Counted from the stretch's first letter, positions 1 to 8,456 are shown. The stretch is 64,000 bases of DNA from Faucicola osloensis_B (GCA_964211495.1 CAXORL010000004.1:209262-273261); one strand, 5' to 3'. The notes: generated by a model from the sequence alone, not told the origin. Numbers and translations: made by a program.

Positions 1-206
1 TTATCGACCAAGGTACAGGTATTCCTGAAGACAAACGCACCGATATTTTCAGTCCATTTGTACGGCTACAACAAGAGAAAAAAGGCTCAGGGCTCGGGCT
101 ATCTTTGGTCGCGCAGATTGTCAAAGCCCATGGCGGTAGTATTATCACCGACACATTGCATGGTCATACCCGCTTTTTGGTCACATTACCTATCACCCAA
201 TCTTAA
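1..206 (+). CDS. Sensor histidine kinase, C-terminal end (partial)
   Basis: The reading frame entering at base 3 encodes the last 67 residues of an HATPase_c domain and stops at TAA 204-206. The ATP-lid glycine boxes are visible: DQGTGIP near the start, then GSGLGLSLV followed by AQIVKAHGG, typical of two-component sensor kinases. The fragment would be the catalytic ATP-binding end of an inner-membrane kinase that phosphorylates a response regulator. The sensing domain and the His box lie outside the window, so the signal and the subfamily cannot be given. No response regulator follows. The next gene is a transporter on the same strand, 169 bases further on. Confidence 0.85.
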   Translation, partial: IDQGTGIPEDKRTDIFSPFVRLQQEKKGSGLGLSLVAQIVKAHGGSIITDTLHGHTRFLVTLPITQS

Positions 207-375
207 CCGCTTTTAACTCTGCCTATAGTTTTGTCACAATTTTTTTCGGTTTTCTCCTCTATTATTTAATTAAACCCACCATTCGGCATTTATTTATTCG
301 TTAAAGCGACTAAACGCTGACGACGAGCTGTGCTAAAATTACCTTCTTTTAGCCACTGCAAAATTTTTTATTATC

Positions 376-1113
376 ATGATTACCATTGATAACGTTACCA
401 AACGCTTCCAAACCCAAGATGGCAACTGGTTTACCGCGGTAGAACCGACATCGCTCACAATCCAACAAGGCGAGATTTTTGGCTTGATGGGTTATTCTGG
501 CGCAGGCAAATCTACCTTGCTACGCTTGATTAATTTACTTGAACGCCCAGATAGCGGCACGGTCACCATTGATGGCAAGGAACTGACCTCGCTATCTACC
601 CACGATTTGCGCCATGCCCGTCAAAATATCGGGATGATTTTTCAGCAGTTTAATCTGATGGCAAATCGCACGGTGGCACAAAATATTGCCTTTGCCCTAG
701 AGATTGCCGGTTGGGAAAAAGCAGCCATCATGCCGCGGGTGATGGAATGCCTTGAAATTGTCGATTTGGTCAATCGCGCCAACCACTATCCTGCCCAGCT
801 CTCTGGCGGTCAAAAACAGCGGGCAGGTATCGCACGGGCGTTAGCACCCAAGCCTCATGTAATGCTCGCCGATGAGCCCACCTCTGCGCTCGACCCTGCG
901 ACAACCAAATCGGTGTTAGCCTGTCTCAAGGATATTAATGACAAGTTTAATGTCACTATCGTGATTGTGACCCATGAAATGTCTGTGATTCGCAAGCTGT
1001 GTAACCGCGTTGCTCTGCTTGATAAAGGCAGATTGCTGGAAGTCGCTGACGTACATTCGGGGCAAATTCATGCCACTACGCCGATTGGGCACCTGCTGAT
1101 TAGTGATGATTAG
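376..1113 (+). CDS. metN: Methionine-type ABC importer, ATP-binding subunit, short form without NIL domain
   Basis: This is the cytoplasmic ATPase of a methionine (MetNIQ-type) importer. Walker A GYSGAGKST is at residues 39-47, signature LSGGQ at 142-146, Walker B VMLADEP at 162-168 and the switch histidine in VTHEM at 200. The MetI permease and MetQ lipoprotein genes follow on the same strand, which fixes the family. At 245 aa it is about 100 residues shorter than Escherichia coli MetN (343 aa). The missing part is the C-terminal NIL/ACT-like domain, which in MetN binds methionine and inhibits transport. The protein ends cleanly at TAG after a normal NBD C-terminus, so this is a short form and not a frameshift. 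Substrate (methionine or another small amino acid) is inferred from family. Confidence 0.88.
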   Translation: MITIDNVTKRFQTQDGNWFTAVEPTSLTIQQGEIFGLMGYSGAGKSTLLRLINLLERPDSGTVTIDGKELTSLSTHDLRHARQNIGMIFQQFNLMANRTVAQNIAFALEIAGWEKAAIMPRVMECLEIVDLVNRANHYPAQLSGGQKQRAGIARALAPKPHVMLADEPTSALDPATTKSVLACLKDINDKFNVTIVIVTHEMSVIRKLCNRVALLDKGRLLEVADVHSGQIHATTPIGHLLISDD

Positions 1114-1190
1114 TGATGATTAACGGCGCACAAACATCGTTGATGACTAGATAATCTTTTAAGTTTTAAATTGAATCGTTGGGTAATTTC

Positions 1191-1880
1191 ATGGCAAATA
1201 CATTAACTTGGCAAAGCGCGGTTGATAATCTTTTGGGGATGAAAGCAGAAATTTGGCAAGCGTTTTGGGAAACACTGATTATGGTGGGTATCTCAACGGT
1301 TGCGTCAGTCATCTTTGGTACATTGCTCGGCGTTGCGCTATTTTTGACCAGTAAAAATCAGCTCGCCGACAACAAATCGCTGTATGCCGGACTTGGCAAC
1401 TTTACCAACATTATGCGTGCTTTTCCGTTTGTGATTTTGATGATTGTGATTATTCCTGTCACTCGCCTCATTGTCGGTACCACCATTGGTCCAATCGCGG
1501 CATCGCTTGCTTTGAGTGTCGCCGGTATCTTCTACTTTGCTAGGCTCGTTGAGCAAAATCTGCGTGATGTGCCAAAAGGTATCATCGAAGCGGCGTTATC
1601 GATGGGTGCAAGTACAGGGACAATTATTCGTAACGTGTTATTGGTCGAGTCACGCTCAAGTTTGATTTTAAGTATTACTACCTTGATGATTAGTTTACTC
1701 TCTTATAGTGCGGCAGCGGGTATGATTGGGGGTGGCGGGCTCGGTGATTTGGCGATTCGTTATGGTTATAACCGCTATCAAAATGATGTAATGATTTTTA
1801 TGGTGATTTTATTGGTGGTGATGGTGATTATCATCCAATCGGTTGGTAATATTTTGGCGCACCGTCTGGATAAACGTTAA
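1191..1880 (+). CDS. metI: Methionine-type ABC importer, permease subunit
   Basis: Integral membrane permease of the MetNIQ family, 229 aa from ATG 1191. A TTG 12 bases upstream is in frame but has no better ribosome site. Several hydrophobic segments are visible (for example AFWETLIMVGISTVASVIFG and FMVILLVVMVIIIQSVG). The cytoplasmic EAA loop that docks on the ATPase reads EAALSMGASTGTIIRNVLL. The C-terminal stretch SYSAAAGMIGGGGLGDLAIR is typical of MetI. It lies between the ATPase and lipoprotein genes, 77 bases after metN, and is probably cotranscribed with it. Length matches the family (about 217 aa in E. coli). Confidence 0.9.
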   Translation: MANTLTWQSAVDNLLGMKAEIWQAFWETLIMVGISTVASVIFGTLLGVALFLTSKNQLADNKSLYAGLGNFTNIMRAFPFVILMIVIIPVTRLIVGTTIGPIAASLALSVAGIFYFARLVEQNLRDVPKGIIEAALSMGASTGTIIRNVLLVESRSSLILSITTLMISLLSYSAAAGMIGGGGLGDLAIRYGYNRYQNDVMIFMVILLVVMVIIIQSVGNILAHRLDKR

Positions 1881-2042
1881 TTTTAGCCGATGGCTGTTTA
1901 AAAAATTGTTATTGATGGTTTTTCTAGGAATTATGAAAAAATTTCATATCCATAGGTTAACTCTCAATAACATTTTTTTTATGAGTATGTTAAGGTAATC
2001 TGACTGTTTTATCCGTTTATTTTTTCATTTTTGGAGGAAGGT

Positions 2043-3020
2043 ATGAAATTAACGCATTTATCAAGCCATATCGCGCAGCTATTAGCGACCGTAGGGGTGG
2101 CAGGGATTGCCCTAGTCGGTTGTAGCAAACCTGAAAGCAAAACCGAAACCACAGCACAAGCCAGCACCACCACAACTACAACCACGACTACCGCAAGCTC
2201 AACGACTACCACGGCAGCAGCAAGCACAGGTATCGACCCAAATAAATCTGAAATTGTGATTGGTACTACTGTGGGCGACTTTGGTGACATGGTCAAAAAC
2301 TCTGTCAAACCGCAGTTAGAGAAACAAGGTTATAAAGTTAGATTGGTTGAATTCTCTGACTATGTGCGCCCAAATAAAGCCTTAGCCGATGGCGATATTG
2401 ATATCAACGTGTTCCAACACAAACCTTATCTAGACACCTTCAAAAAAGACAACAACTTAGATATCGTTGAAGCCTTCCAAGTGCCTACCGCACCGCTTGG
2501 CATCTATCCAGGTAAATTAAATGACCTAAAACAAGTCAAAGACGGTACCACCGTGGCTGCACCGAACGATCCAAGCAACTTTGCGCGTGCGCTAGTAATG
2601 CTCAACGAACTGGGCTGGGTAAAACTTAAAGCCAATATCAACCCACTCACTGCATCAAAAAATGATATCGCAGAAAACCCAAAAAATATCAAATTGGTAG
2701 AGCTAGAAGCCGCACAATTACCACGTGCGCGTTCTGACGTTGACTTTGCAGTCATCAATGGTAACTATGCGACCAGCTCAGGTATCAAATTGACTGAAGC
2801 GCTGTTCCAAGAACCCAGCTATGCGTATGTCAACTGGTCAGCGATTCGCACCAAAGATAAAGACACACAATGGGTAAAAGACGTGACCAATGCGTATAAT
2901 TCAGAAGAATTTAAGCAGTACGCCCATAAAACTTTCCCAGGTTATAAATACCCAGCTATCTGGGGTGAAAACCCTGCGACACCAACCGCTGCCAGTGCAA
3001 CCGCCTCTGCTGCCAAATAA
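2043..3020 (+). CDS. metQ: MetQ-family substrate-binding lipoprotein with Thr-rich linker
   Basis: Periplasmic substrate-binding component of the MetNIQ importer, 325 aa. The start is ATG 2043, preceded by the strong ribosome site GGAGGAAG; an upstream in-frame TTG at 2031 lies inside that site. The signal peptide ends in the lipobox LVGC, so Cys27 would be lipidated. Residues about 36-66 form a low-complexity linker dominated by threonine, alanine and serine that tethers the binding domain to the membrane. The NLPA/MetQ domain follows, with IVIGTTVGDFGDMVKN, DGDIDINVFQHKPYLD and DFAVINGNYA. An Ala/Thr-rich tail ends the protein. It is last in the metN-metI-metQ cluster and is followed by a terminator. 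Confidence 0.92.
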   Translation: MKLTHLSSHIAQLLATVGVAGIALVGCSKPESKTETTAQASTTTTTTTTTASSTTTTAAASTGIDPNKSEIVIGTTVGDFGDMVKNSVKPQLEKQGYKVRLVEFSDYVRPNKALADGDIDINVFQHKPYLDTFKKDNNLDIVEAFQVPTAPLGIYPGKLNDLKQVKDGTTVAAPNDPSNFARALVMLNELGWVKLKANINPLTASKNDIAENPKNIKLVELEAAQLPRARSDVDFAVINGNYATSSGIKLTEALFQEPSYAYVNWSAIRTKDKDTQWVKDVTNAYNSEEFKQYAHKTFPGYKYPAIWGENPATPTAASATASAAK

Positions 3021-3035
3021 TGGTATAATTGGCAT

Positions 3036-3064
3036 AAAAAAAGAAGCATTAAGCTTCTTTTTTT
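3036..3064 (+). terminator. Rho-independent terminator after metQ
   Basis: A 12-base perfect stem (AAAAAAAGAAGC pairing with GCTTCTTTTTTT) around an ATTAA loop, ending in a T run, lies 15 bases after the metQ stop codon. It would end the metNIQ transcript. The A/T flanks make it potentially active in both directions. Confidence 0.85.
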
Positions 3065-3147
3065 ATCGTCAAATTTTATGGTTAGAATGTTTTATGGTAA
3101 AAATGCGCTAACTGATTTTAAAACGCCTAAATTAACCAAAACTAATG

Positions 3148-3172
3148 AAACTGTTTACTCTGTAAACAGTTT
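3148..3172 (-). terminator. Perfect hairpin overlapping the ihfA stop codon, probable terminator
   Basis: Arms of 11 bases (AAACTGTTTAC and GTAAACAGTTT) pair perfectly around a 3-base loop. The hairpin includes the last sense codons and the stop codon of ihfA. On the minus strand it is followed by a moderately T-rich stretch. It is the only candidate end for the pheST-ihfA transcript before metQ. The short U tract makes its efficiency uncertain. Confidence 0.5.
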
Positions 3173-3478
3173 ATCCTCAATACTGCGACGCATTTTTTGC
3201 CCCGCTTTAAAGGTAACAACGCGGCGCGCTGTGACATGAACCATCTCGCCAGTCTTTGGATTGCGACCTGGACGTTGGCTTTTATCCTTAATCTCAAAGT
3301 TCCCAAACCCCGATAGCTTGACTTGGTGACCTTTGGTCAACGTCTCTGACAACTCTGAAAAAAAATTCTCCACAAATGCGCGGCTGTCTTGGCGCGTCAT
3401 GCCCAAATTTTCCATCAAATGATTGATCATTTCTAATTTGGTTAAGGTTTTTCCTTCAACTTGCATATTCATTATCAT
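3155..3478 (-). CDS. ihfA: Integration host factor, alpha subunit
   Basis: DNA-bending nucleoid protein of the HU/IHF family; IhfA pairs with IhfB and bends DNA sharply at specific sites. The sequence LSGFGNFEIKDKSQRPGRNP (from residue 55 in the 107-aa form) contains the beta-arm that inserts into the minor groove, followed by KTGE and TARRVVTF. Position after pheT matches the classic pheS-pheT-ihfA order of gammaproteobacteria. The start is uncertain: AGGG lies 5 bases before the ATG at 3478, used here. A GTG at 3484 and ATGs at 3472 and 3466 are also in frame. All add an N-terminal tail of up to about 12 residues compared with E. coli IhfA. Confidence 0.95.
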   Translation of the reverse strand: MIMNMQVEGKTLTKLEMINHLMENLGMTRQDSRAFVENFFSELSETLTKGHQVKLSGFGNFEIKDKSQRPGRNPKTGEMVHVTARRVVTFKAGQKMRRSIEDKLFTE

Positions 3479-3595
3479 ACCCACCCTACTAAATGTTCCT
3501 ATTCTAGCGATTCTAGCAAATACAGTCGATAGTTATTTTTACTTTAAAATCAAAGAAAAACATTGTATCGACTGGCATAATTTGCTAGTCCAAGA

Positions 3596-6010
3596 TTACA
3601 TACGTAGCGTTGCGTGATACTGCTCATGTAGTGCAGCGATGACAGCTTCCATTTGCGCATTGATACGCTCGTCAGAAAGCGTGGCTTCAATATCTTGCCA
3701 GACCAGTGCAAAAGCAAGCGATTGTTGGTTTTCAGGCAAATTACTGCCGGCATACACATCAAACAACCACACATCTTTTAATAGCTCGCCCCCGACTTGT
3801 TTGATAGTATCTCGCATTGATTGCATAGCAATCGATTTGTCTACCACCACAGCGATATCACGGCGTACTTGAGGGAACTTACTTGGCGTCATGATGGTCA
3901 ATGCCTGCTGGTGCATGTGAATCACCGCCTGTAAATTCAGCTGCGCCACCCAACTGGTCGGCAAATCCAAGGCTTTGGCAATCTGTGGGTGCAACTGACC
4001 CAACCAGCCAATCACCTTGCCTTGATAGTGTACATCGGCACTTTGACCGGGGTGTAAAAACGGCTGCTCACTACGTTGATAACTGATAGCAGACTGGGCA
4101 AACCGTGGAAAAACCGATTCGACGTCATTTTTTAGGTCGTAAAAATCCATCACACGGCTGTCATGATGCTGCTCTGGGTGGGTACTGCCGACTGCCACCA
4201 TCGCCAAAGTCTCAACTTGGTTTAAGCTTGCGATATCACTGCCATCAAAACGCAGACCCGTCTCAAACAGACGCACACGGTTTTGTTGGCGGTTTAAGTT
4301 ATATTGCACACAAGGCAACAAACTAGACAGCAAGGTACGACGCATGACCGCTAAGTCACTTGAGATTGGATTAGCAAGCGCGAGTGGTGCAGCAAAATGC
4401 GCCCCATCAAACAAAGCTTCGACTTTGGCATCACTAAAACTAAAACTCACCGCTTCAAAATAACCCTGATTAACCAAGCTCATTTTTAAGTTATGCAGAT
4501 CATTTTGGCGTTTATTGTCAAACAAGTTACTGGTAAACGCCGGCAGTTTGTTGGCAATATTGTTATAGCCATAAATGCGGGCGATTTCTTCAATCAAATC
4601 TTCGGGCAAGGCAATATCAAAACGATGGCTTGGCGGCGTGGCAACCAGATTTTCGCCTTTTAACTCGGTGCTGATTTGTAGACTATTTAAAATCTCAATG
4701 GCTTTGTCGGTGGCGATATCCGCGCCTAACAATTTATTGATACTGACAATCGGTAGCGTCACTGGCGTACGTTTTGGCAGTTCAGCGGTGTTTTCAACTA
4801 GCGTGATTTGACCGACCCTAACCTCACTTGAATCATTGCCAAATGTCGCCAATAGACTGACCGCGCGGTCGAGTGCCAATTTTGGCAATTCAAAATCAAC
4901 ACCCCGCTCAAAACGCTGTGACGCATCGGTATGCAAGCCAAAACGGCGCGCTTTACCTGCAATCGCCAACTGTTTGAAAAATGCACTTTCGATCACCACT
5001 CGGGTCGTGCTATCGGTCACTGCGGTGCGAAGTCCACCCATAATTCCCGCTAGCGCAATGACCCCTTGTTCATCGGCAATCACCAGTTCATCGCCTTGTA
5101 AGGTGATGGTTTGCTCATTTAACAGCTCAAGGGTTTCGCCTTGTTGGGCATGGCGCACAATAATTGCGCCCACTAACTTGTCGGCATCAAACGCATGCAG
5201 CGGCTGACCGAGCTCAAGTAGTACATAATTGGTGACATCCACTAGTAAATTACGTGGCTTGACGCCTGAGGCATTTAGGGCTTGTTTCATCCAATCAGGT
5301 GATGGCGTGGTGCCTGTCAGTCCACTGACCAGTTGCGCGTAATAACGTGGGCAGTCCGTGGTCTCCACGCTAACCGCTTGGCTAGCATTGTCGGTCACAG
5401 CTGCGGTGATGTTGTCAAAGGGTAATTGAAATGTTAAATCATTGAGCACGGCAAGCTCACGGGCGATACCGCGCACACTAAAACAATCCCCTCGGTTTGG
5501 GGTAATTGAAATATCTAGCACATGATTGTCTAAGCCAAGATACGCTCGGATATCCATGCCAATCGGGGCGTCTTGTGGCAAAATTAACAAGCCATCAACA
5601 CCATCATCACAGTCAATCTCACTACCACCGCACAGCATACCATGCGATTCTACGCCGCGCAGTTTGCCTTTTTTAATGTTAAAGGGTTCATCGCCTTGTG
5701 CAGGTGGCAGTTTGGCGCCCACCAATGCCACAGGTACACGCACGCCAGCGGCGACATTGGGTGCACCGCAAACGATTTGTAGCGGTGCTTCGCTATGCTC
5801 ACCGACATTCACTTTGGCAACGCGCAGTTTATCAGCATCGGGGTGTTGGGTGACGTCAATCACTTCACCGACCACCACACCACTAAAGTCTTTGGCGACT
5901 TTATCCAAGCTATCAAGCTCTAAGCCTGCCATCGTCAGTTGTTCGCCAATTTGCTCAGCGCTTAAGTTTGGGTTTGCCCATTGGCGTAACCAGTTTTCGC
6001 TAATTTTCAT
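3596..6010 (-). CDS. pheT: Phenylalanine--tRNA ligase, beta subunit
   Basis: Large subunit of the cytoplasmic alpha2-beta2 phenylalanyl-tRNA synthetase, 804 aa, close to the usual 795. Recognisable parts in order are the N-terminal start MKISENWLRQW, an EMAP/tRNA-binding domain (about residues 40-150, with VVVGEVIDVTQHPDADKLRV), the B3/B4 editing region, the B5 domain, the catalytic-like core and a C-terminal ferredoxin-fold anticodon-binding domain (KFPQVRRDIAVVVDKSI onward). It is separated from pheS by an unrelated AT-rich gene, which is unusual since the two subunits are normally adjacent. Only weak ribosome-binding sequence (AGAGAAA) is visible upstream. ihfA follows after 117 bases. Confidence 0.98.
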   Translation of the reverse strand: MKISENWLRQWANPNLSAEQIGEQLTMAGLELDSLDKVAKDFSGVVVGEVIDVTQHPDADKLRVAKVNVGEHSEAPLQIVCGAPNVAAGVRVPVALVGAKLPPAQGDEPFNIKKGKLRGVESHGMLCGGSEIDCDDGVDGLLILPQDAPIGMDIRAYLGLDNHVLDISITPNRGDCFSVRGIARELAVLNDLTFQLPFDNITAAVTDNASQAVSVETTDCPRYYAQLVSGLTGTTPSPDWMKQALNASGVKPRNLLVDVTNYVLLELGQPLHAFDADKLVGAIIVRHAQQGETLELLNEQTITLQGDELVIADEQGVIALAGIMGGLRTAVTDSTTRVVIESAFFKQLAIAGKARRFGLHTDASQRFERGVDFELPKLALDRAVSLLATFGNDSSEVRVGQITLVENTAELPKRTPVTLPIVSINKLLGADIATDKAIEILNSLQISTELKGENLVATPPSHRFDIALPEDLIEEIARIYGYNNIANKLPAFTSNLFDNKRQNDLHNLKMSLVNQGYFEAVSFSFSDAKVEALFDGAHFAAPLALANPISSDLAVMRRTLLSSLLPCVQYNLNRQQNRVRLFETGLRFDGSDIASLNQVETLAMVAVGSTHPEQHHDSRVMDFYDLKNDVESVFPRFAQSAISYQRSEQPFLHPGQSADVHYQGKVIGWLGQLHPQIAKALDLPTSWVAQLNLQAVIHMHQQALTIMTPSKFPQVRRDIAVVVDKSIAMQSMRDTIKQVGGELLKDVWLFDVYAGSNLPENQQSLAFALVWQDIEATLSDERINAQMEAVIAALHEQYHATLRM

Positions 6011-6063
6011 CTTAAAATTTCTCTAAAATTTAACAAACTATCAATTATATTCGTTTTAACTTT

Positions 6064-6612
6064 TTACAAAGTTTGAAATGCCTTTCGATTGAATTCCAAT
6101 ATTGACTGCTGACTAAAGGGTTTTAAATTATTTTCTTTAACACTGTGCAAAATATCATTAATGTAATAAATAACATTACCCGCTGTATCCAATTTCATCA
6201 CATTTGGGAAAATATTATCAGCATTAATAAAATCGTTCCCAAAATAACTTGCAACAGCGAATAGAATGCTTAAAGCTAATACAATTTCAATCCGCTCGAT
6301 ATCTACTTTTAATCCAGTAATGTGAAAAATATAATTTGTTTTATCAAAGCCCATTAACTCATAGCCACTATCTTGCTCAAAATGAAGCATTAAATAAACA
6401 TCTAGAAATTCTGACTCTATAAAAAATAGGTCTTCATTGGGTATGAGTGTTTCAAAAGCTTGTTCTTGATAACCTTTTCTAAATTTCAACTTTAAATCTA
6501 TGTCATTATCTAAATTTAACAGCCGTCGAAAAAAACGATTAGCAGAGTCATTGAGCATGCCAATATCAATAGCATGGTAAGCTTCAGTAAATGTTTCTAT
6601 TGAAAAACTCAT
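6064..6612 (-). CDS. AT-rich orphan protein of unknown function between pheS and pheT
   Basis: I do not recognise this 182-aa protein. It starts at ATG 6612, only 6 bases after the pheS stop codon, with no clear ribosome site, and ends 53 bases before pheT. So it probably rides in the phe transcript. By hand count bases 6121-6540 are about 28% GC, while parts of pheS are 50% or more, which suggests recent acquisition. The predicted product is soluble and acidic-to-neutral. It has one strongly hydrophobic helix (ERIEIVLALSILFAVASYFG) that could be buried or membrane-associated. No signal peptide and no catalytic motif are visible. Size, composition and lone insertion recall small immunity-type proteins, but that is only a guess. 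Confidence 0.75.
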   Translation of the reverse strand: MSFSIETFTEAYHAIDIGMLNDSANRFFRRLLNLDNDIDLKLKFRKGYQEQAFETLIPNEDLFFIESEFLDVYLMLHFEQDSGYELMGFDKTNYIFHITGLKVDIERIEIVLALSILFAVASYFGNDFINADNIFPNVMKLDTAGNVIYYINDILHSVKENNLKPFSQQSILEFNRKAFQTL

Positions 6613-6618
6613 GCTATG

Positions 6619-7674
6619 TTATGCAAATTGTTTTAAAAAACGCACATCATTTTGATAGAACAAGCGTAAATCATTCACCCCATAATACAGCATGGCAAAC
6701 CGCTCAATGCCCATGCCAAATGCAAAACCTTGGTATTTGGTCGGGTCAATACCGCTATCGGACAATACCTTTGGATGCACCATGCCGCAGCCCATCACTT
6801 CTAGCCACTTGCCCCCACCTGCATAAGTATCGGCAAGGATATCCACTTCTGCAGACGGCTCAGTAAATGGAAAATACGATGGGCGAAAACGCACCGTCAG
6901 TTTGCGACCAAAAAACGCCTGCAAAAACTCATGAATCAAGCCTTTTAGCTCAGCAAAATTGGTCGATTCGCTGACATACAAACCTTCAAGCTGGTGGAAC
7001 ATAGGCGAGTGAGTTTGGTCGCTGTCGTTGCGATACACGCGTCCTGGACAGATGATACGAATCGGCAGATTGCCTTTTTCCATCGTGCGAATCTGCACCG
7101 AGCTGGTATGGGTACGTAGCACATAATTGGCATTAAAATAAAACGTATCGTGCATGGCGCGCGCTGGGTGATGGCTTGGAATATTTAGCGCTTCAAAGTT
7201 GTAGTAGTCGCTCTCAACTTCAGGACCTGTTGCGACTTCAAAACCTGCTTGACGGAAAAACCCTTGCATACGCTCAGCGGTCATGGTGACAGGGTGCAAA
7301 TTACCCGCTTGTTGTCCACGTGCTGGCAGGGTGATATCAATGGATTCACTGGCAAGTTTGGCAGCCAAGGCTTTGGCTTCCAAATCGCTTTGCGCTTGTT
7401 GTAGGCTGTCATTGATTTGGGTACGTACTTGATGCAGCATACCGCCGATGGTCTTTTTGCCGTCGGCATCAAGTCCGCCCAGCTGTTTTGACCAAGTGGT
7501 CAAATGACTTTTTTTGCCGGTTAAAGTCACGCGGATGTTTTGTAGGTCTTGGGGGTTTTGTGCGGTGCTGATTAAGGCTTTGGCATCTTGAACAAATTGG
7601 GTGAATTGGTCTTGGGTGATATCGGTTAAATTTTCAGAATATTGGGTAAGTTTGTCAGTCGTTATTTCTGTCAT
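6619..7674 (-). CDS. pheS: Phenylalanine--tRNA ligase, alpha subunit
   Basis: Catalytic subunit of phenylalanyl-tRNA synthetase, which charges tRNA-Phe with phenylalanine. An N-terminal coiled-coil arm of about 110 residues is followed by the class II core. Visible motifs are FHQLEGLYVS, the FRPSYFPFTEPSAEVDI segment, and motif 3 GFGMGIERFAML near the C-terminus. Length from ATG 7674 is 351 aa, against 327 in E. coli, the excess lying at the N-terminus. A TTG at 7698 in the same frame would add 8 residues; neither start has a strong ribosome site. The gene follows rplT but a terminator lies between them. Confidence 0.97.
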   Translation of the reverse strand: MTEITTDKLTQYSENLTDITQDQFTQFVQDAKALISTAQNPQDLQNIRVTLTGKKSHLTTWSKQLGGLDADGKKTIGGMLHQVRTQINDSLQQAQSDLEAKALAAKLASESIDITLPARGQQAGNLHPVTMTAERMQGFFRQAGFEVATGPEVESDYYNFEALNIPSHHPARAMHDTFYFNANYVLRTHTSSVQIRTMEKGNLPIRIICPGRVYRNDSDQTHSPMFHQLEGLYVSESTNFAELKGLIHEFLQAFFGRKLTVRFRPSYFPFTEPSAEVDILADTYAGGGKWLEVMGCGMVHPKVLSDSGIDPTKYQGFAFGMGIERFAMLYYGVNDLRLFYQNDVRFLKQFA

Positions 7675-7733
7675 GAGCGTTGCAATCTTGGTTATCAATA
7701 GTGATAGGCATTTTAACTAAAATATGGCGATAA

Positions 7734-7767
7734 AAAAAGCCATTAAGCTTGCACTTAATGGCTTTTT
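7734..7767 (-). terminator. Terminator or attenuator between rplT and pheS
   Basis: A 14-base perfect stem (AAAAAGCCATTAAG with its complement) encloses a 6-base loop and is flanked by T runs in both directions. On the minus strand it follows rplT by 22 bases and precedes pheS. It would separate the ribosomal-protein transcript from pheS. It could also act as an attenuator, but no Phe-rich leader peptide fits in the short gap. Confidence 0.8.
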
Positions 7768-7788
7768 GAAAAATCGCTTTAAAACAAA

Positions 7789-8148
7789 TTAAGCAGCCAG
7801 TGCTTGTTTTGCTTTTTCTGCCAATGCCGTAAAACCTTGCGCATCATGCATAGCGATGTCTGCTAATACACGGCGGTCGATTTCGATGCTGGCTTTTTTC
7901 AGACCGTTGATCATACGGCTGTAGCTTAAGCCATTTAAGCGCGCACCCGCGTTGATACGTGCAATCCATAAACGACGGAATGAACGTTTTTTGTTACGAC
8001 GGTCACGATACGCATATTGACCTGCTTTGGTAACTGCTTGTACAGCAACACGGAAAACACGCGAACGCGCACCGTAATAACCTTTTGCACGAGCCAATAC
8101 TTTTTTATGACGGCGATTTGCCTGTACACCACGTTTTACACGAGCCAT
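7789..8148 (-). CDS. rplT: 50S ribosomal protein L20
   Basis: Early-assembly 23S rRNA-binding protein of the large subunit, 119 aa, full family length. The N-terminus MARVKRGVQANRRHKKVLAR and RLWIARINAGARLNGLSYSR are diagnostic. In E. coli L20 also represses its own operon by binding the rpmI leader. The pair rpmI-rplT is kept here, with a 48-base gap. The stop is followed directly by a strong terminator. Confidence 0.99.
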   Translation of the reverse strand: MARVKRGVQANRRHKKVLARAKGYYGARSRVFRVAVQAVTKAGQYAYRDRRNKKRSFRRLWIARINAGARLNGLSYSRMINGLKKASIEIDRRVLADIAMHDAQGFTALAEKAKQALAA

Positions 8149-8196
8149 AATTTACTCCTAAAGTTTTGTAATATCAGTTGATTGAGTACCTATAAA

Positions 8197-8388
8197 TTAT
8201 AGGTAAGGACACATACGGTAAACACGTTTCTCATCAGACACGTGTACCAATTTGCATCCACGTAATTGACGGATACGCTTAGGAGATTTTTTGGTCAAAA
8301 TGTGGCGTTTGAATGCTTGCTTGCGTTTGATACCGTTACCAGTTTTTTTGAAACGCTTGGCAGCACCACGGCGAGTTTTTAATTTCAT
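8197..8388 (-). CDS. rpmI: 50S ribosomal protein L35
   Basis: Small basic large-subunit protein, 63 aa. MKLKTRRGAAKRFKKTGNG at the N-terminus and the lysine-rich HILTKKSPKRIRQLRG are typical. In many gammaproteobacteria infC (and thrS) lies just upstream. Here rpmI is the first gene, with a plausible promoter 40 bases upstream of its start codon and no infC reading frame on this strand. Confidence 0.98.
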   Translation of the reverse strand: MKLKTRRGAAKRFKKTGNGIKRKQAFKRHILTKKSPKRIRQLRGCKLVHVSDEKRVYRMCPYL

Positions 8389-8426
8389 GATAGCCTCTTG
8401 TTCGTTTTTGACAAGGATTAAACATC

Positions 8427-8456
8427 TTTATCAAGTGAAGTTAACCTGTTTGTCAA
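8427..8456 (-). promoter_or_regulatory. Candidate sigma-70 promoter for rpmI-rplT
   Basis: On the minus strand a perfect -35 TTGACA (8451-8456) is followed after 18 bases by GATAAA (8427-8432), which matches four of six -10 positions. It lies about 40 bases upstream of the rpmI start codon. This fits a promoter that makes rpmI-rplT independent of an upstream infC gene. Confidence 0.45.

Noticed and set aside
207..375. Possible SAM riboswitch or MetJ site before metN
   Set aside because: I looked for paired helices and AGACGTCT-like boxes and saw none; only AT-rich sequence with a TAAAAT that may be a -10.
5526..6026. Plus-strand open frame antisense to the pheT start
   Set aside because: The whole segment is fully explained by the conserved PheT N-terminus; the antisense product is low complexity.
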